From Narthecium ossifragum (Eukaryota > Streptophyta > Magnoliopsida > Dioscoreales > Nartheciaceae), in contig OY986967.1 in the NCBI GenBank assembly GCA_963920575.1, positions 15,060,061 through 15,124,060 on the forward strand: DNA of 64,000 nucleotides, read 5' to 3'. The notes beneath the pieces were generated by a model that was not told where the DNA came from, did no database searches, and was given only the letters and a program-made list of their open reading frames with translations. This document shows, piece after piece, positions 22,832 to 34,442 of this stretch. The stretch's first letter is position 1; every line of letters begins with the position of its first letter. A program made the position numbers and the translations under genes.

Positions 22832-24930
22832 TGTTGACATCGATTTTAGCTAAGGCTAAGTCGACAATATTTGCAGAATACCCCGACGGAATCCGCATGC
22901 ACAAAATCCAAACTGGCTCGTAAACAGTCGAGTCCATCAAAATCCCCTACAAGTTCCCGGTTTCGACGACATCCTATACAAATCGGAGCAATAAGGGTAT
23001 TTTGGTAATTTTACCCACCCAAGGGTATTTTTGGAATTTAGACCAAAATACATGTCTAAATCTCCCACTACACTCCAAAATAGCCTTTACAAGCTTTGAC
23101 GACATCCTAATTAAGCTGTGTAAATATAGGGGTGTTTTGGTAATTTTCCACAACATCATGGACATTATAGAAAATTCCCTGAAATAAATAAAGAAAAAAT
23201 CCGAAAATTCAAAATAAATCCAAACAAATACCCAACTTCAAATTCGCCTAAATCCCGGCCAAGGCGATGCTCACCAACATGACTTGCATACATCGAGTCT
23301 AAAATACGCGTGCCACAAAATATGCGCGCCACAAAATGCGCGCACGTGTCCATGACATGCACAAAAGTCGTGCCGCCATACGTCGCACATAAACAACCAG
23401 ACCGAAAGGGTATTTTGGTCATTTAACCCCAAGAGACATTTTGGTCATTTCACATCTTCATGGGTGTGAAAAATCCAAAATAGAGGTATTTTCTCCACTC
23501 GGGAGACATTTCGGTCCAAAATACATATGACAGATAAAAAGGGTGTTCTGGTTACATCCCGGTCTGCCTGGGGGTATTTCAGTAAATCCTCCAATCACCA
23601 TATGAAATATTAAAATTCAAAACCCAAACAAGACATTCAAAATTTGGACAAATATTCGATGGCTAGATAATTATTCAGATTCAAGAAAAACATTTGAAAT
23701 TTGAATAAACTTTCAAAATTTAAACAAGTTCACACATGAACTTGAAATTTAAACGGACATTCAAAATTTAAACCTCATATCTCAACTCCATGATCTGGAT
23801 GGATAGGAAATCCTAACCTCCCCATATCTCAACAAATGACAAATCTTAACAGACCAGCACCCAAAAAACATGGCTGGAAACAAAATCTCAACACCCCAGG
23901 ATCCCTATGCTCTCGTGCGTATCTCACCAAACCTCCAACAAACAGCCCGGTTCCTATAAGAAGAGGAGAAGAGGGATGAAGAATGGCTGGCCAAAAAAGC
24001 AAATCAAAGAAAGAGAAGAAGAGAAGGTAACGCCTGAGAGGGAGGAACCCATCATCGTCACCAACCTTGAGCCAGTCCAAGGTCGTCGTCATCACCCTCC
24101 TTGATCCAGCCCAAGGAGCTTGTCAGAGCAACTCATCGCCGTCGTCTTCCTTGATCCAGCCGGAGGACTCATCCTCATCACCGTCCTCGAGTCACCTGCA
24201 AAGCGTGAAGCACACCTCCAGTAAGGTCCATGCCGTGGCTTCCCCTGCTTCCGTCTATTCTAAAGTTTTGATGCCTCCCCTGTTTTCAATCGCCCATTCC
24301 TTTGCTCCAAACACACCTCAACGGCGACTAAGTCTAGATCCAGGCGCTCCCCTATTTTAACCGCGGTTCCCCCTATTTTCACTAGCCTTGAAGCTTGGAC
24401 GACGCCTCCCCAACTTTATCTGCCACCTCCCCAACTTTATCCGCCGCCTCCTCAACTTTATCCGCCGCCTCCTCAACTCCAGCCGACACCTCCCCAACTC
24501 CGTCGGCTTCTCCAACTCTAACGGTGCTTCCACGACCAAGGCCTCCTCTGTTTTCAGCCGGCATGCATCTTGGGTCCGTGTTCGTGAAGTCGAAGATGGT
24601 GGTGGCTTAGAACGAAAACTTGTTGTTGATTAGATATGCTAGTTGCTAGAAGACGAAGCAAGTTCTAAAAGCTTGCTGCCAAAGAAAGCACTGGAAGATT
24701 GTTGTTTGCGAGCTTCGAAGATTCTTATTCGTTGCTGCTAGAAGACAAAGATTGCTTGTTGCTGGTCGTGTGTTCAAAAATTGCGCCGGTTGCTGCCAAA
24801 GAAAGCTTGAAAAGCTTGAAAATTATTATTTGTTGTCGTGAAGATTATTATTCGTTGGCTTGAAGATTATTATTCGGGAGAGCTGCCATCGAAACTTTGA
24901 AGGCGAATAACTTTCAACAAATCCGGCGAC
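22832..24930 (+). repeat. LTR-like sequence, probably Tat-type
   Basis: Begins TGTTGACATCG right after the purine-rich GAGGGGGCATC. The first 750 bases contain at least seven variants of GGGTATTTTGGTNATTT (for example 22988, 23023, 23130, 23407, 23430, 23503, 23539). A TATA-like CCTATAAGAAG lies near 23953. The downstream part is GC-rich and then rich in GAAGATTATTATTCG repeats (24820-24880). The right end is put near ...CGGCGACA at 24930 and is not proven; ORFs inside it look random. Confidence 0.5.
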
Positions 24931-25190
24931 AATGGTGAGGGTCTATGACCCTCATGTTTTTACACATGTTCTTTATCATTTAAATTTTATTAGTGGCAAT
25001 GTAAAAAAATCCGCTTTAAGTATTGGGCCTAGAATCGGAGGTGTTCCCTACGGGGATGTAAATGATGGATTTGCCAATTTGACAATCCAGGGGTGTGGTG
25101 CCTGCAATTTCCTCAAATGTAATTCAAATATTTTTGCTCGGAAATAAAATAGAAATCTCGTTCCCGCGAGATCGACGTTTTATTCACGAA
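24931..25190 (+). other. Unassigned segment before element C
   Basis: A 71-codon plus-strand ORF (24932-25147) beginning MVRVYDPHVFTH is open but unrecognised. It lies between an LTR-like end and the start of the Tekay RNase H remnant. It could be internal sequence of the preceding element. No further support. Confidence 0.3.
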
Positions 25191-25324
25191 CAGGATCATA
25201 AGAGTTTGAGGCACGTGTTCACCCAACGTGACCTCAACCTCAGGCAGTGACGGTGGATGGAGCTATTAGAGGACTACGACTTCGAGTTGCATTACCACCC
25301 TATTAAAGCAAACCTCATAGCAAA
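25191..25324 (+). pseudogene. Tekay element C: RNase H C-terminus
   Basis: Plus-strand reading gives DHKSLRHVFTQRDLNLRQ, a TGA, then RWMELLEDYDFELHYHP and KANLIA, the conserved RNase H tail of chromoviruses. It stops exactly at the GCAAA left of element B. Its continuation ADALSR begins at 33892, so B was inserted inside this motif. The TGA stands where Arg is expected (CGA to TGA). Sequence upstream of about 25191 is unrelated, so C is 5'-truncated. Confidence 0.85.
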
Positions 25325-27632
25325 TGTCGCGCCCCGACCCGCGAAAGCCCAACCGAGCCGGGCGACGCGAACCGGAACCTAACAAACGCGGAAAAAAAAC
25401 AAGTTGGCGAGAATTCCCTCTAACCTATTGGTCTCCCTAGCAAGTCACCAAAGGCACCCTCAAGTAAAGATAAAATAATATTATATTCAAGCCTCGAACC
25501 ACAGATTTCAAACTTAAAGTGATTTAATATACAAAACCTCGGAGAGGGGTAGATTCAAAATACAACATACTCCCGCAGGAGACTAACTAACATAGGATAA
25601 AAGCAATAAAGATCGCCACCTCTCTGACTCCACCTGGCGCCGCCGCACCGCGAACCAACTGCCCGGTAGGGGCCACAGAAGAGGTACTGTCGCCTGCACC
25701 TGCAAAACGCAGCCCGGGTAGGAGTGAGCACTAAGCTCAGTAGGGATCTACACTACGTCACACAGAAGGAAGAGGGAAACGCAACAGTGTCGCCCTCAAG
25801 TAGGATCTGGGTGTATACAGGGGTCCCATAACCCCACCGCGTGTCCCTGGTGCCCAGGAGCAGCACACAGTAAGCTCAACAAACACTGCTGACTCACATG
25901 CAGGTAACCGGCACTGCAGGCGGGAAATGGCACCGCTGAGGGGGCCGTTTCCACCACTCAAGAGTCGACACAGTGGAACACCGGCTACACCTCAGCCTCC
26001 GACTCGAGGCCGACACGACCTCTACAATCATCAAGTAACCAGTGTACCAGTAATCTAAGCCTATCATCGAATCGACTGGACACCACCATTCAAACCGGGT
26101 CCAAACTACCCAACCCCGGTCCTAGGGCTAAATCCGAGCTTCCAGCCTCGGGACGGCAACCCAGAGATCACCCACGCCCTAACCAATGCAACTAATGCAT
26201 AATCAACAATGCATGCTATGACATACACAAACAGGAGATAGGCATGCAACAGTATAACAAATATCATATCAGTCAACCGGATCGCTACAGCGGTACTACC
26301 GACCGCTGCCAGCCGATCCGCAGCGGGTCCCGGCATTACGACGGTACCACGACCGTCGACCGCAGACTCCTGCAACGGGAAGCAACCCCGAAAACCGCTC
26401 ATAAACAGTAGAAATATAATATTATAATTCGACATATAATATTATATTTAAAATACCAAATGTTCTCTACTAGAGGCTATTTGATCTGATCGATCTGACG
26501 TCCAAACGACGTCGGATTCCAGATCCAACTTAGCCACCAGTAGAGCTACATGTATGGATCAACATATCCAAACTCCAGAATCATCCAACGGTTGGATTAA
26601 CGGGAAAACGCTAATGAAAACCACTAATCAAAACTAACTTTCTAATTAACTGCTGCAACGCAGCCCTCCAGTGCGAAAATCATAACAATTCGTAGGAAAC
26701 TCGGAAAAATATGAAACAAGATGGACTGGAAAGCTAACGAAGAGATCTACATCTTCTGTATTTATGAAAACCCAAGATCACATACACGCCGGCCGGAAAA
26801 CGCGCCTCAAGCCGGCTGTTTCTCAAGAACAGCAGAAAAACCGAGAAACCGAGTTTAATCATGCATAAAACCTACTCAAATCTCAACCGATTAACATGAA
26901 ACTCAAATCTGTTATTCTACTAGGCAACATACATCTAATAACATGAAGATCAACAGATCCAACGGTTGGATCACGCAAAACCCACTTAAGAACACATGTA
27001 GGTAGAAGAACCTACCCAACTGCGCGTTCCTCAGTTGATCCCTCGCAAACCAGTCACCAACACGACTCCAAACCACCTCAGCAATGTTTCTCTCGTCTCC
27101 ACGAATCCAACAAGCTTTGGAACGCCAAAATCGGTGGTCGGAGGAGGGAGAACGGAAGAAAACAAGGTCGCCGGCGGAGAAGAGAAGAAACAGAGCACCG
27201 CGGGAAGAAGAGAAAGAAAAGAAGAAGAGAAGAGAAGAGAGGGAAGAAGAAGAAGGGAAAGCTCGGGGGAAAGCCAGGAAAGCCTGGGGGAGGGGAGGGA
27301 AAGTCCTCCCTCCCCTAACAGGGGAAAACGATGGTCGACTGCCGTCATCGCGGAAGACAAAAACCCACCGACTGGTTGCTCACGAGCTCGATCGGTCGCT
27401 CCTTAGAGCGATCGATCGCTCAAGGGCCATCAGCTGCCCAAAAGCAAGCCTCCGCGCGCCCGAGCTGGAATCTTCCGATCCCGGGTCCACCTAACCATTC
27501 TAAACAATCACAAACACATACAAGGCCTGTGTGTGCACACGCGGGTGTGAAACAAACCAACAAGGCGCAATTTTACCAAATTGCCCTTGCGGTCTACAAC
27601 GAGCCACAGGGGTAGAGGGGCAGGTCCTCACA
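25325..27632 (-). repeat. 3' LTR of element B
   Basis: On the minus strand it begins TGTGAGGACC and ends GGGGCGCGACA. It contains the 16-bp perfect palindrome GAGCGATCGATCGCTC at 27406-27421. A long A/G-rich tract (27160-27300) gives spurious Lys/Glu/Arg-rich ORFs on the plus strand. It is near-identical to the right LTR, apart from scattered substitutions and a short duplication present only in the right copy near 33525-33545. Confidence 0.93.
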
Positions 27633-27650
27633 TCCTATTACCCTTAAAGG
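27633..27650 (-). other. Purine-rich tract before 3' LTR of element B
   Basis: Minus-strand reading CCTTTAAGGGTAATAGGA lies immediately before the TGTGAGGACC start of the LTR, preceded by GGGACGAGATTT. It occupies the place of the plus-strand primer; a similar GGACGAAATTCTTTTAAGG precedes the LTR of element C. Confidence 0.6.
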
Positions 27651-27705
27651 AAATCTCGTCCCGAGATTCGATAAGGGTAGGGCTCGGAACAATAAAACAG
27701 CTACA

Positions 27706-29799
27706 CTAGAGGACAGGACAAGAACTACCTGGAGAAGAAAACAACTGCGGAAACTCCTGCCGCATGCGCGCCTCGCGCTCCCAAGTCACCTCCTCGGTGC
27801 CTTTGTGCCTCCACAGTACCTTGACCAAGGGAATCGTCTTGCCCCACAAGACATGATCCCTCCGATCAAGTACCTGAACCGGCTGCTCAACAAAGCTCGC
27901 GTCTGCCTCAAGCTCAATGTCATCCACCCTGATGACATGAGACGGGTCTGGGTGATACTTCCTTAGCATCGACACATGGAAAGTCAGATGCACAGCAGAC
28001 ATGTGCTGAGGAAGATCCAGGCGGTAAGCTACCTCGCCGACCCTCTCTAAGATCTCAAACGGCCCGACAAACCTCGGCGCCAACTTACCACCTTTGCCAA
28101 ACCTGACAGAACCTCTGTACGGCGACGCTCGCAAAAACACTCGGTCGCCGACTGCAAACTCCAACGGTCGTCGCCTCTGATCTGCATAACTCTTCTGCCG
28201 GCTCTGAGCCGTCAGAAGCCTCTGCCTGATCTGCACTAACCTCTCTGACGACTGCCTGACGATGTCTGAACCGGTGAGTGAAGCCTCTCCAACCTCTGTC
28301 CAGCACACTGGGGAACGACACGGCCTACCGTACAATGCCTCAAAAGGTGCTACTCCAAGACTGGACTGGTAGCTGTTGTTGTAGGCGAACTCCACCAAGG
28401 GAACGTGCTCCTCCCAGCTGCCTCCTGCGTCGAGTACACATGCTCTCAGCATGTCCTCCAAGATCTGGATAGTCCGCTCTGACTGCCCGTCTGTCTGCGG
28501 ATGGAACGCAGTACTGAAAGTCATGAGTGTGCCAACTGCCTCCTGAAAGTCGCGACAGAACCTGCTGGTGAACCTAGGGTCACGGTCTGACACGATAGAA
28601 ACTGGAACTCCATGTAGTCTGACCACCTCTCTGACGTACAAGCTACCCAACCTGTCCGTCGAGTCTGTCACCCGCATAGGCAGGAAGTGCGCCGATTTGG
28701 TCAATCGATCAACGATGACCCTAATCGCGTCATTCCCCCTAGGAGATCTCGATAGCCCGGTCACAAAGTCCATCGTGATGTGTTCCCACTTCCACTCAGC
28801 TAGTGGAAGCGGCTGAAGTAACCCCGGAGTCCGCTGGTGCTCTGCCTTGACTTTCTGACAGGTAAGACAGCGCGATACGAACTCCGTCACTGCCCTCTTC
28901 ATCCCGCGCCACCAGAACTGTCGCCGAAGGTCCTGGTACATCTTGGTGCCGCCGGGATGAACTGCAAAGCGAGAGTGGTGGAACTCTCGTAGAACGTCGT
29001 CTCGAAGAACTGGATCTGCTGGAACCGCTACTCTGCCTCGGAACCGCAGCCCTCCGTCTGGCGATACTGTCCAGTCTCCGTCTGCGCCCTCCGTGCCCGC
29101 TGCTGTGCGTAACTCCTCGAGCTCTGGGTCACTGTGCTTTGCCTCCAACACTCTGGCTAGAACTGCTGGCATACTCTGCACTGCGTAGAGGAAGCCGCTG
29201 GATCCCCGATCCTCAAACTCGAGCCCCAATTGGCCCGCCGTCTCTAGAGCCTGCCACTGTACCACTACCTCGACCTTGGCCGGGTCAACTAAGATCCCTG
29301 CTGCCGACACCACGTGTCCAAGGAATCCCACCTGTGCAAGCCAGAACTCGCACTTGGAAGCCTTGACATAAAGCCGATGCTCCCTAAGTAGCTGCAACAC
29401 AGTCGCCAAGTGTCGCTCGTGCTCCGCCTCTGACCGGGAGTAGATAAGGATGTCGTCGACGAACACCACCACGAACTCGTCTAGGAAAGGCCGGAAGATC
29501 CTCCGCATGAGATCCATGAACGCTGCTGGTGCGTTCGTCAGCCCAAACGGCATCACCACGAACTCGTACAGGCCGTACCGAGTCCGAAAAGCCATCTTCG
29601 GGATGTCGCAATCCCGAACCCTAAACTGGTGGTAGCCGGTGCGGAGGTCGATCTCCGAGAACACTGAAGATCCTCGCAACTGGTCAAACAGGTCGTCGAT
29701 CCTCGGCATCGGATACCGATTCTTCACCGTCACCCTGTTGAGCCGCCTGTAGTCTATGCAAAGTCGAAGGGTACCGTCCTTCTTCTTTGCGAACAACAC
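27706..29799 (-). CDS. Tekay pol: RT fused directly to integrase, RNase H deleted
   Basis: One 697-codon ORF. The N-terminal part is [30 protein letters not shown], the FVDD polymerase box at 29452-29463, then GFLGHVVS and [14 protein letters not shown]. Here the thumb/RNase H region expected in chromoviruses is absent and the frame passes straight into the post-RNase H linker ([20 protein letters not shown]). Integrase follows with HHCC zinc finger, catalytic motifs [18 protein letters not shown] and GQSERTIQ, a [10 protein letters not shown] region and a chromodomain-like tail ([31 protein letters not shown]). The junction lies at a CAGTGG (29251-29262) shared by VQW and RQWQ codons. Confidence 0.9.
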   Translation of the reverse strand: MLFAKKKDGTLRLCIDYRRLNRVTVKNRYPMPRIDDLFDQLRGSSVFSEIDLRTGYHQFRVRDCDIPKMAFRTRYGLYEFVVMPFGLTNAPAAFMDLMRRIFRPFLDEFVVVFVDDILIYSRSEAEHERHLATVLQLLREHRLYVKASKCEFWLAQVGFLGHVVSAAGILVDPAKVEVVVQWQALETAGQLGLEFEDRGSSGFLYAVQSMPAVLARVLEAKHSDPELEELRTAAGTEGADGDWTVSPDGGLRFRGRVAVPADPVLRDDVLREFHHSRFAVHPGGTKMYQDLRRQFWWRGMKRAVTEFVSRCLTCQKVKAEHQRTPGLLQPLPLAEWKWEHITMDFVTGLSRSPRGNDAIRVIVDRLTKSAHFLPMRVTDSTDRLGSLYVREVVRLHGVPVSIVSDRDPRFTSRFCRDFQEAVGTLMTFSTAFHPQTDGQSERTIQILEDMLRACVLDAGGSWEEHVPLVEFAYNNSYQSSLGVAPFEALYGRPCRSPVCWTEVGEASLTGSDIVRQSSERLVQIRQRLLTAQSRQKSYADQRRRPLEFAVGDRVFLRASPYRGSVRFGKGGKLAPRFVGPFEILERVGEVAYRLDLPQHMSAVHLTFHVSMLRKYHPDPSHVIRVDDIELEADASFVEQPVQVLDRRDHVLWGKTIPLVKVLWRHKGTEEVTWEREARMRQEFPQLFSSPGSSCPVL

Positions 29800-30521
29800 T
29801 GGCGCCCCCAGGGAGACATGCTGGGACGGATGAAACCTCTGCTGATAAGCTCGTCTAGCTGAGTCCTCAACTTACTCTGCTCTGCTGGTGCCATCCTGAA
29901 AGCTGGGAGAGAGATCGGTGCGGTACCCGGTACCAGGTCAATCTCAAAATCGACCTCTCTGGGCGGTGGAAGCCCTGGCAACACCTCGAAAAACACGTCG
30001 GTGTAGTCGCACACGATCCTAGGGAAACTGCTCTGCTGCACTCCCTCTAACCTAAACAGGGACAGGCTGGCCAGCAAGGCTGAAAGCTCGCTGCCACGCC
30101 TCCCCACACCACAAGCAAAGGAATCGGCTGAAAACCGATCCCCCAACAACACAAACTGTGTCCCGTCGGGTGTCCAAGCGACTACCCTCCGGCGACCACA
30201 GTCGATGATAGCCCGGTATGCTGCTAACCAGTCCATACCGAGTATCACGTCGAAACCTGTCATGTCTAGCACCCGCAGGTCTAGACAGACACGGAGGCCT
30301 CCAAACTCCAAAGAACAAGATCGGCAGACCCAGTCTACCCTGATTGTGCCGCCGATCGGTGAATCTACAGAGTGTGCCACCTCTAGCCAACTCGTCTCCA
30401 ACCCTCTGGGCACGGATGGCTCTGCCGCTGCCTGCTGATACTGCTGCGGATGCTGGTACTGCTGCAGCTGCTGGAAAAACTGAACGATGTCCGGCTGCTC
30501 ACGCACCGGAAAAGCAAACAC
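29754..30521 (-). pseudogene. Tekay protease and RT N-terminus (element B), frameshifted from pol
   Basis: Aspartic protease and linker region of the same polyprotein: DMTGFDVILGMDWLAAYRA is the C-terminal protease motif (ILGMDWL), followed by the RT lead-in FPRIVCDYTDVF, LPGLPPPREVDFEIDLVPGT, and [13 protein letters not shown]. The frame is lost just after SPWG, where the pol ORF takes over in another frame. The catalytic DSG-type motif expected in the N-terminal part is not visible in this frame, so the beginning is damaged or shifted. Confidence 0.8.
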
Positions 30522-31380
30522 ACGCCCCCCCCGCTGACCACCCCCACCTCTGGAGCGGCCTAGTCCCGCCCCTGATCCGGTCTTGCCACTGCTCCCCTGC
30601 CAAGCACTGGACCCTCCGCCTCGACTCCCCTACGGCACAGCGCCCCGCGCTCCTCACAGGTGGCAGTCCCTACGGTAGTGTCCCAGCTGCACGCACAAGA
30701 AGCACGTGACTGACGCTCTATCAGGCTGCTGACCCTGGCCTCCCCCTGACGGAGCCTGCCCAGACGGCCCGGCCGTCAGGAGAAACTGGCCTGGCGGACT
30801 CGGCAACCGTGCCTGGAACTGCTGCGGGTGCTGCGACCGCTGCTGAAAGCGTCGCTGACGCCGCTGGTTCCCTTTGCCGAATCCCCCTCTGAACTAGGGT
30901 CTCTGTGGTGTGCTGGTAGAGAATGCCGGTGGAACTGCCCGGCACCTCTCTTCTCGCAACTGCGCCTCTACTGCCAAGGCGCAGTCCAGAACTGCTGAGT
31001 ACGCCTAGAAGCGGTAAGAACTGGCCCGTCGCCTGATCTCTGATCGAAGCCTCTGCTCAAACTGACATGCACTGGCCACTGGACCTGCTGCTACTGCCCC
31101 CGCGAAACAAACCAAATGCGTGAACCGGGTGGCATACTGCTGACACTCCAGCAAGACCACCACAGCGGTCCGCACGTCGACCGGAGCGAGAACCCCCTCC
31201 TCGGCGAGATGGGTCTCCTCCCGTGCGACCGAAACCGTCACTGGTGATGGCTCAGTCCGTCTAGCTCTGACCTCCCTGACAGGTGCTACCCTTTCTGGTC
31301 GGGCGGGTCGACCAAGTCGTGCCCCACCCCGACCATCAACCGAAGGTCGGGCTCGAGCTCCCGACATTTGCGCAATCACC
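30522..31380 (-). pseudogene. Tekay gag (element B), shortened
   Basis: A minus-strand start near 31365 (MSGARARPS) leads through an Arg/Pro-rich N-terminus to YATRFTHLV, then a QFEQRLRSEIRRR segment, a Gln/Arg-rich region and a CCHC zinc knuckle CFLCVQLGHYRRDC at 30663-30704. Stops occur after SSYRF (about 31005), in the Gln-rich region (near 30895) and after the zinc knuckle. The central capsid region is much shorter than in typical Tekay gag, so an internal deletion before YATRFTHLV is inferred. Confidence 0.75.
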
Positions 31381-31553
31381 AACAGCAAACGAGCATCCAC
31401 TCGTTCGAACCCAAGACAAAGCAGCACAACATAAAGCGGAAAAGCATAACACATCAAAATGAGTATGCACGGATGTTCTAGACATAGAACTAACCCATTC
31501 CACGCTCAATCTCAACCGAATCCTGATCCTAAACCCTGGAATCTACAGCCTAT

Positions 31554-31565
31554 GCTCTGATACCA
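31554..31565 (-). other. Primer-binding site, initiator Met tRNA (element B)
   Basis: Minus-strand TGGTATCAGAGC, three bases inside the 5' LTR end. This is the standard complement of the 3' end of plant initiator methionine tRNA and fixes the element orientation. Confidence 0.93.
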
Positions 31566-31568
31566 AGC

Positions 31569-33891
31569 TATCGCGCCCTGACCCGCGAAAGCCCAACCGG
31601 GCCGGGCGACACCAACCGGAACCTAACAAACGCGGAAAAAAAAACAAGCTGGCGAGGATTCCCTCTAACCTATTGGTCTCCCTAACAAGTCACCAAAGAC
31701 ACCCTCAAGTAAAGATAAAATAATATTATATTCAAGCCTCGAACCACAGATTTCAAACTTAAAGTGATTTAATATACAAAACCTTGGAGACGGGTAGATT
31801 CAAAATACAACATACTCCCGCAGGAGACTAACTAACATAGGATAAAAGCAATAAAGATCGCCACCTCTCAGACTCCACCTGGCGCCGCCGCACCGCCAAC
31901 CAACTGCCCGGTAGGGGCCACAGAAGAGGTACTGTCGCCTGCACCTGCAAAACGCAGTCCGGGTAGGAGTGAGCACTAAGCTCAGTAGGGATCTACACTA
32001 CGTCACACAGAAGGAAGAGGGAAACGCAACAGTATCGCCCTCAAGTAGGATCTGGGTGTATACAGGGGTCCCATAACCCCACCGCGTGTCCCTGGTGCCC
32101 AGGAGCAGCACACAGTAAGCTCAACAAACACTGCTGACTCACATGCAGGTAACCGGCACTGCAGGCGGGAAATGGCACTGCTGAGGGGGCCGTTTCCACC
32201 ACTCAAGAGTCGACACAGTAAAACACCGGCTACACCTCAGCCTCCGACTCGAGGCCAACACTACCTCTACAATCATCAAGTAACCAGTGTAACAGTCATC
32301 TAAGCCTATCATCGAATCGACTGGACACCACCATTCAAACCGGGTCCAAACTACCCAACCCCGGTCCTAGGGCTAAATCCGAGCTTCCTGCCTCGGGACG
32401 GCGACCCAGAGATCACCCACGCCCTAACCAATGCAACTAATGCATAATCAACAATGCATGCTATGACATACACAAACAGGAGATAGGCATGCAACAGTAT
32501 GACAAATATCATATAAGTCAACCGGATCGCTGCAGCGAAACTACCGACCGCTGCCAGCCGATCCGCAGCGGGTCCCGGCATTACGACGGTACCACGATCG
32601 TCGACCGCAGACTCCTGCAACGGGAAGCAACCCCGAAAACCGCTCATGAACAGTAGAAATATAATATTATAATTCGACATATAATATTATATTTAAAATA
32701 CCAAATGTTCTCTACTAGAGGCTATTTGATCTGATCGATCTGATGTCCAACCGACGTCGGATTCCAGATCCAACTTAGCCACCAGTAGAGCTACATGTAT
32801 GGATCAACATATCCAAACTCCAGAATCATCCAACGGTTGGATTAACGGGAAAACGCTAATGAAAACCACTAATCAAAACTAACTTTCTAATTAACTGCTG
32901 CAACGCAGCCCTCCAGTGCGAAAAGCATAACAATTCGTAGGAAACTTGGAAAAATATGAAACAAGATGTACTGGAAAGCTAACGAAGAGATCTACATCTC
33001 TTATATTTATGAAAACCCAAGCTCACGTACACGCCGGCCGAAAAACGCGCCGCAAGCCGGCTGTTTCTCAAGAACAGCAGAAAAACAGAGAAACCGAGTT
33101 TAATCATTTATAAAACCTACTCAAATCTCAACCGATTAACATGAAACTCAAATCAGTTATTCTACTAGGCAACATACATCTAATAACATGAAGATCAACA
33201 GATCCAATGGCTGGATCACGCGAAACCCACTTAAGAACACATGTAGGTAGAAGAACCTACCCAACTGCGCGTTCCTCGGTTGATCCCTCGCAAACCAGTC
33301 ACCAACACGACTCCAAACCACCTCAGCAATGTTCCTCTCGTCTCCACGAATCCAACAAGCTTTGGAATGCCAAAATCGGTGGTCGGAGGAGGGAGAACGG
33401 AAGAAAACAAGGTCGTCGGCGGAGAAGAGAAGAAACAGAACACCGCGGGAAAAAAAGAAAGAAAAGAAGAAGAAGAGAAGAGAAGAGAGGGAAGAAGAAG
33501 AAGGGAAAGCTCGGGGGAAAGCCAGGAAAGCCGGAGGAAAGCCTGGGGGAGGGGAGGGAAAGTCCTCCCTCCCCTGACAGGGGAAAACGATGGTCGGCTG
33601 CCGTCATCGCGGAAGACAAAAACCCACCGACTGGTTGCTCACGAGCCCGATCGGTCGCTCCTTAGAGCGATCGATCGCTCAAGGGCCATCAGCTGCCCAA
33701 AAGCAAGCCTCCGCGCGCCCGAGCTGGAATCTTCCGATCCCGGGTCCACCTAACCATTCTAAACAATCACAAACACATACAAGGCCTGTGTGTGCACACG
33801 CGGGTGTGAAACAAACCAACAAGGCGCAATTTTACCAAATTGCCCTTGCGGTCTACAACGAGCCACAGGGGTAGAGGGGCAGGTCCTCACA
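31569..33891 (-). repeat. 5' LTR of element B
   Basis: Same structure as the left LTR; the first bases of the host-side end match TGTGAGGACC on the minus strand. The inner end reads TATCGCGCCC where the other copy has TGTCGCGCCC. It carries the same palindrome at 33665-33680. A local duplication GAAAGCCGGAG-type adds about a dozen bases near 33525-33545. Confidence 0.93.
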
Positions 33892-34442
33892 GCAGATGCT
33901 CTTAGCAGGCAGACCAGAAACAGTAAAGTGACCTTGGAAGTGATGTCAGCTCGACAGTGGCAGATGATAGAGACAGTTGGTCAGTTCGGGCTTGACTTCG
34001 AGGACCAGGCGACATGTGGTTTCCTGTATGTTGTTCGCATCATCCCGGTTCTCTTGGCCAGAGTGATCGAGGCACAGGGTGGAGACCCAAAGCTCATGCA
34101 GACCCGTGCTACGGTTGGCACCGAGCACGCGGTTGAGGGCTGGACAGTGTCAGCAAACAACGGTCTACTCTTCAGAGGCAGAGTTGCAGTTCCTTCGCGA
34201 GTTCCACCGCTCCTGTTTTGCCATTCATCTCAGGAGCACCAAGATGTACCATGATCCACGCCGACAGTTTTGGTGGAGCGGGATGAAGAGGTCGGTAGTA
34301 GAGTTCGTTTCCAGATGCCTCACCTGTCAGAAGGTGAAGGTAGAGCACAGACGGACACCAAGTTTGTTGCAGCCACTTCCAGTACTAGAGTGGAAGTGGG
34401 AGCACATCGCAATGGACTTCGTCACCGGGCTACCAAGGACAC
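33892..34442 (+). pseudogene. Tekay element C: linker and integrase N-terminus
   Basis: Resumes at ADALSR after element B. It reads EVMSARQWQMIETVGQFGLDFED, LLARVIEAQ, then [11 protein letters not shown] in one frame and [45 protein letters not shown] and AMDFVTGLPRT in another. A deletion near 34195 causes the shift. The segment ends at GACAC next to solo LTR I. The zinc-finger Cys pair and the first integrase Asp are present. Confidence 0.85.

Larger units (their letters stand above)
25325..33891 (-). mobile_element. Tekay-lineage Ty3/gypsy chromovirus B, with both LTRs, internally deleted
   Basis: Complete antisense element: 5' LTR 31569-33891, primer-binding site at 31554-31565 complementary to initiator Met tRNA, gag, protease, RT, integrase, chromodomain-like tail, polypurine-type run and 3' LTR 25325-27632. 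Flanking duplication is GCAAA (25320-25324) and GCAGA (33892-33896), one mismatch, inside the ADALSR motif of element C. The two LTRs are closely similar by eye, so insertion was fairly recent. RNase H is absent and gag is shortened, so mobility would need proteins from other copies. Confidence 0.93.

Noticed and set aside
28085..28321. Minus-strand and plus-strand ORFs overlapping the Tekay pol frame
   Set aside because: Shadow frames of the 697-codon pol ORF.
33207..33753. Lys/Arg/Glu-rich plus-strand ORFs in the LTRs of element B (also 27035-27494)
   Set aside because: Antisense readings of an A/G-rich LTR tract, present in both LTR copies.
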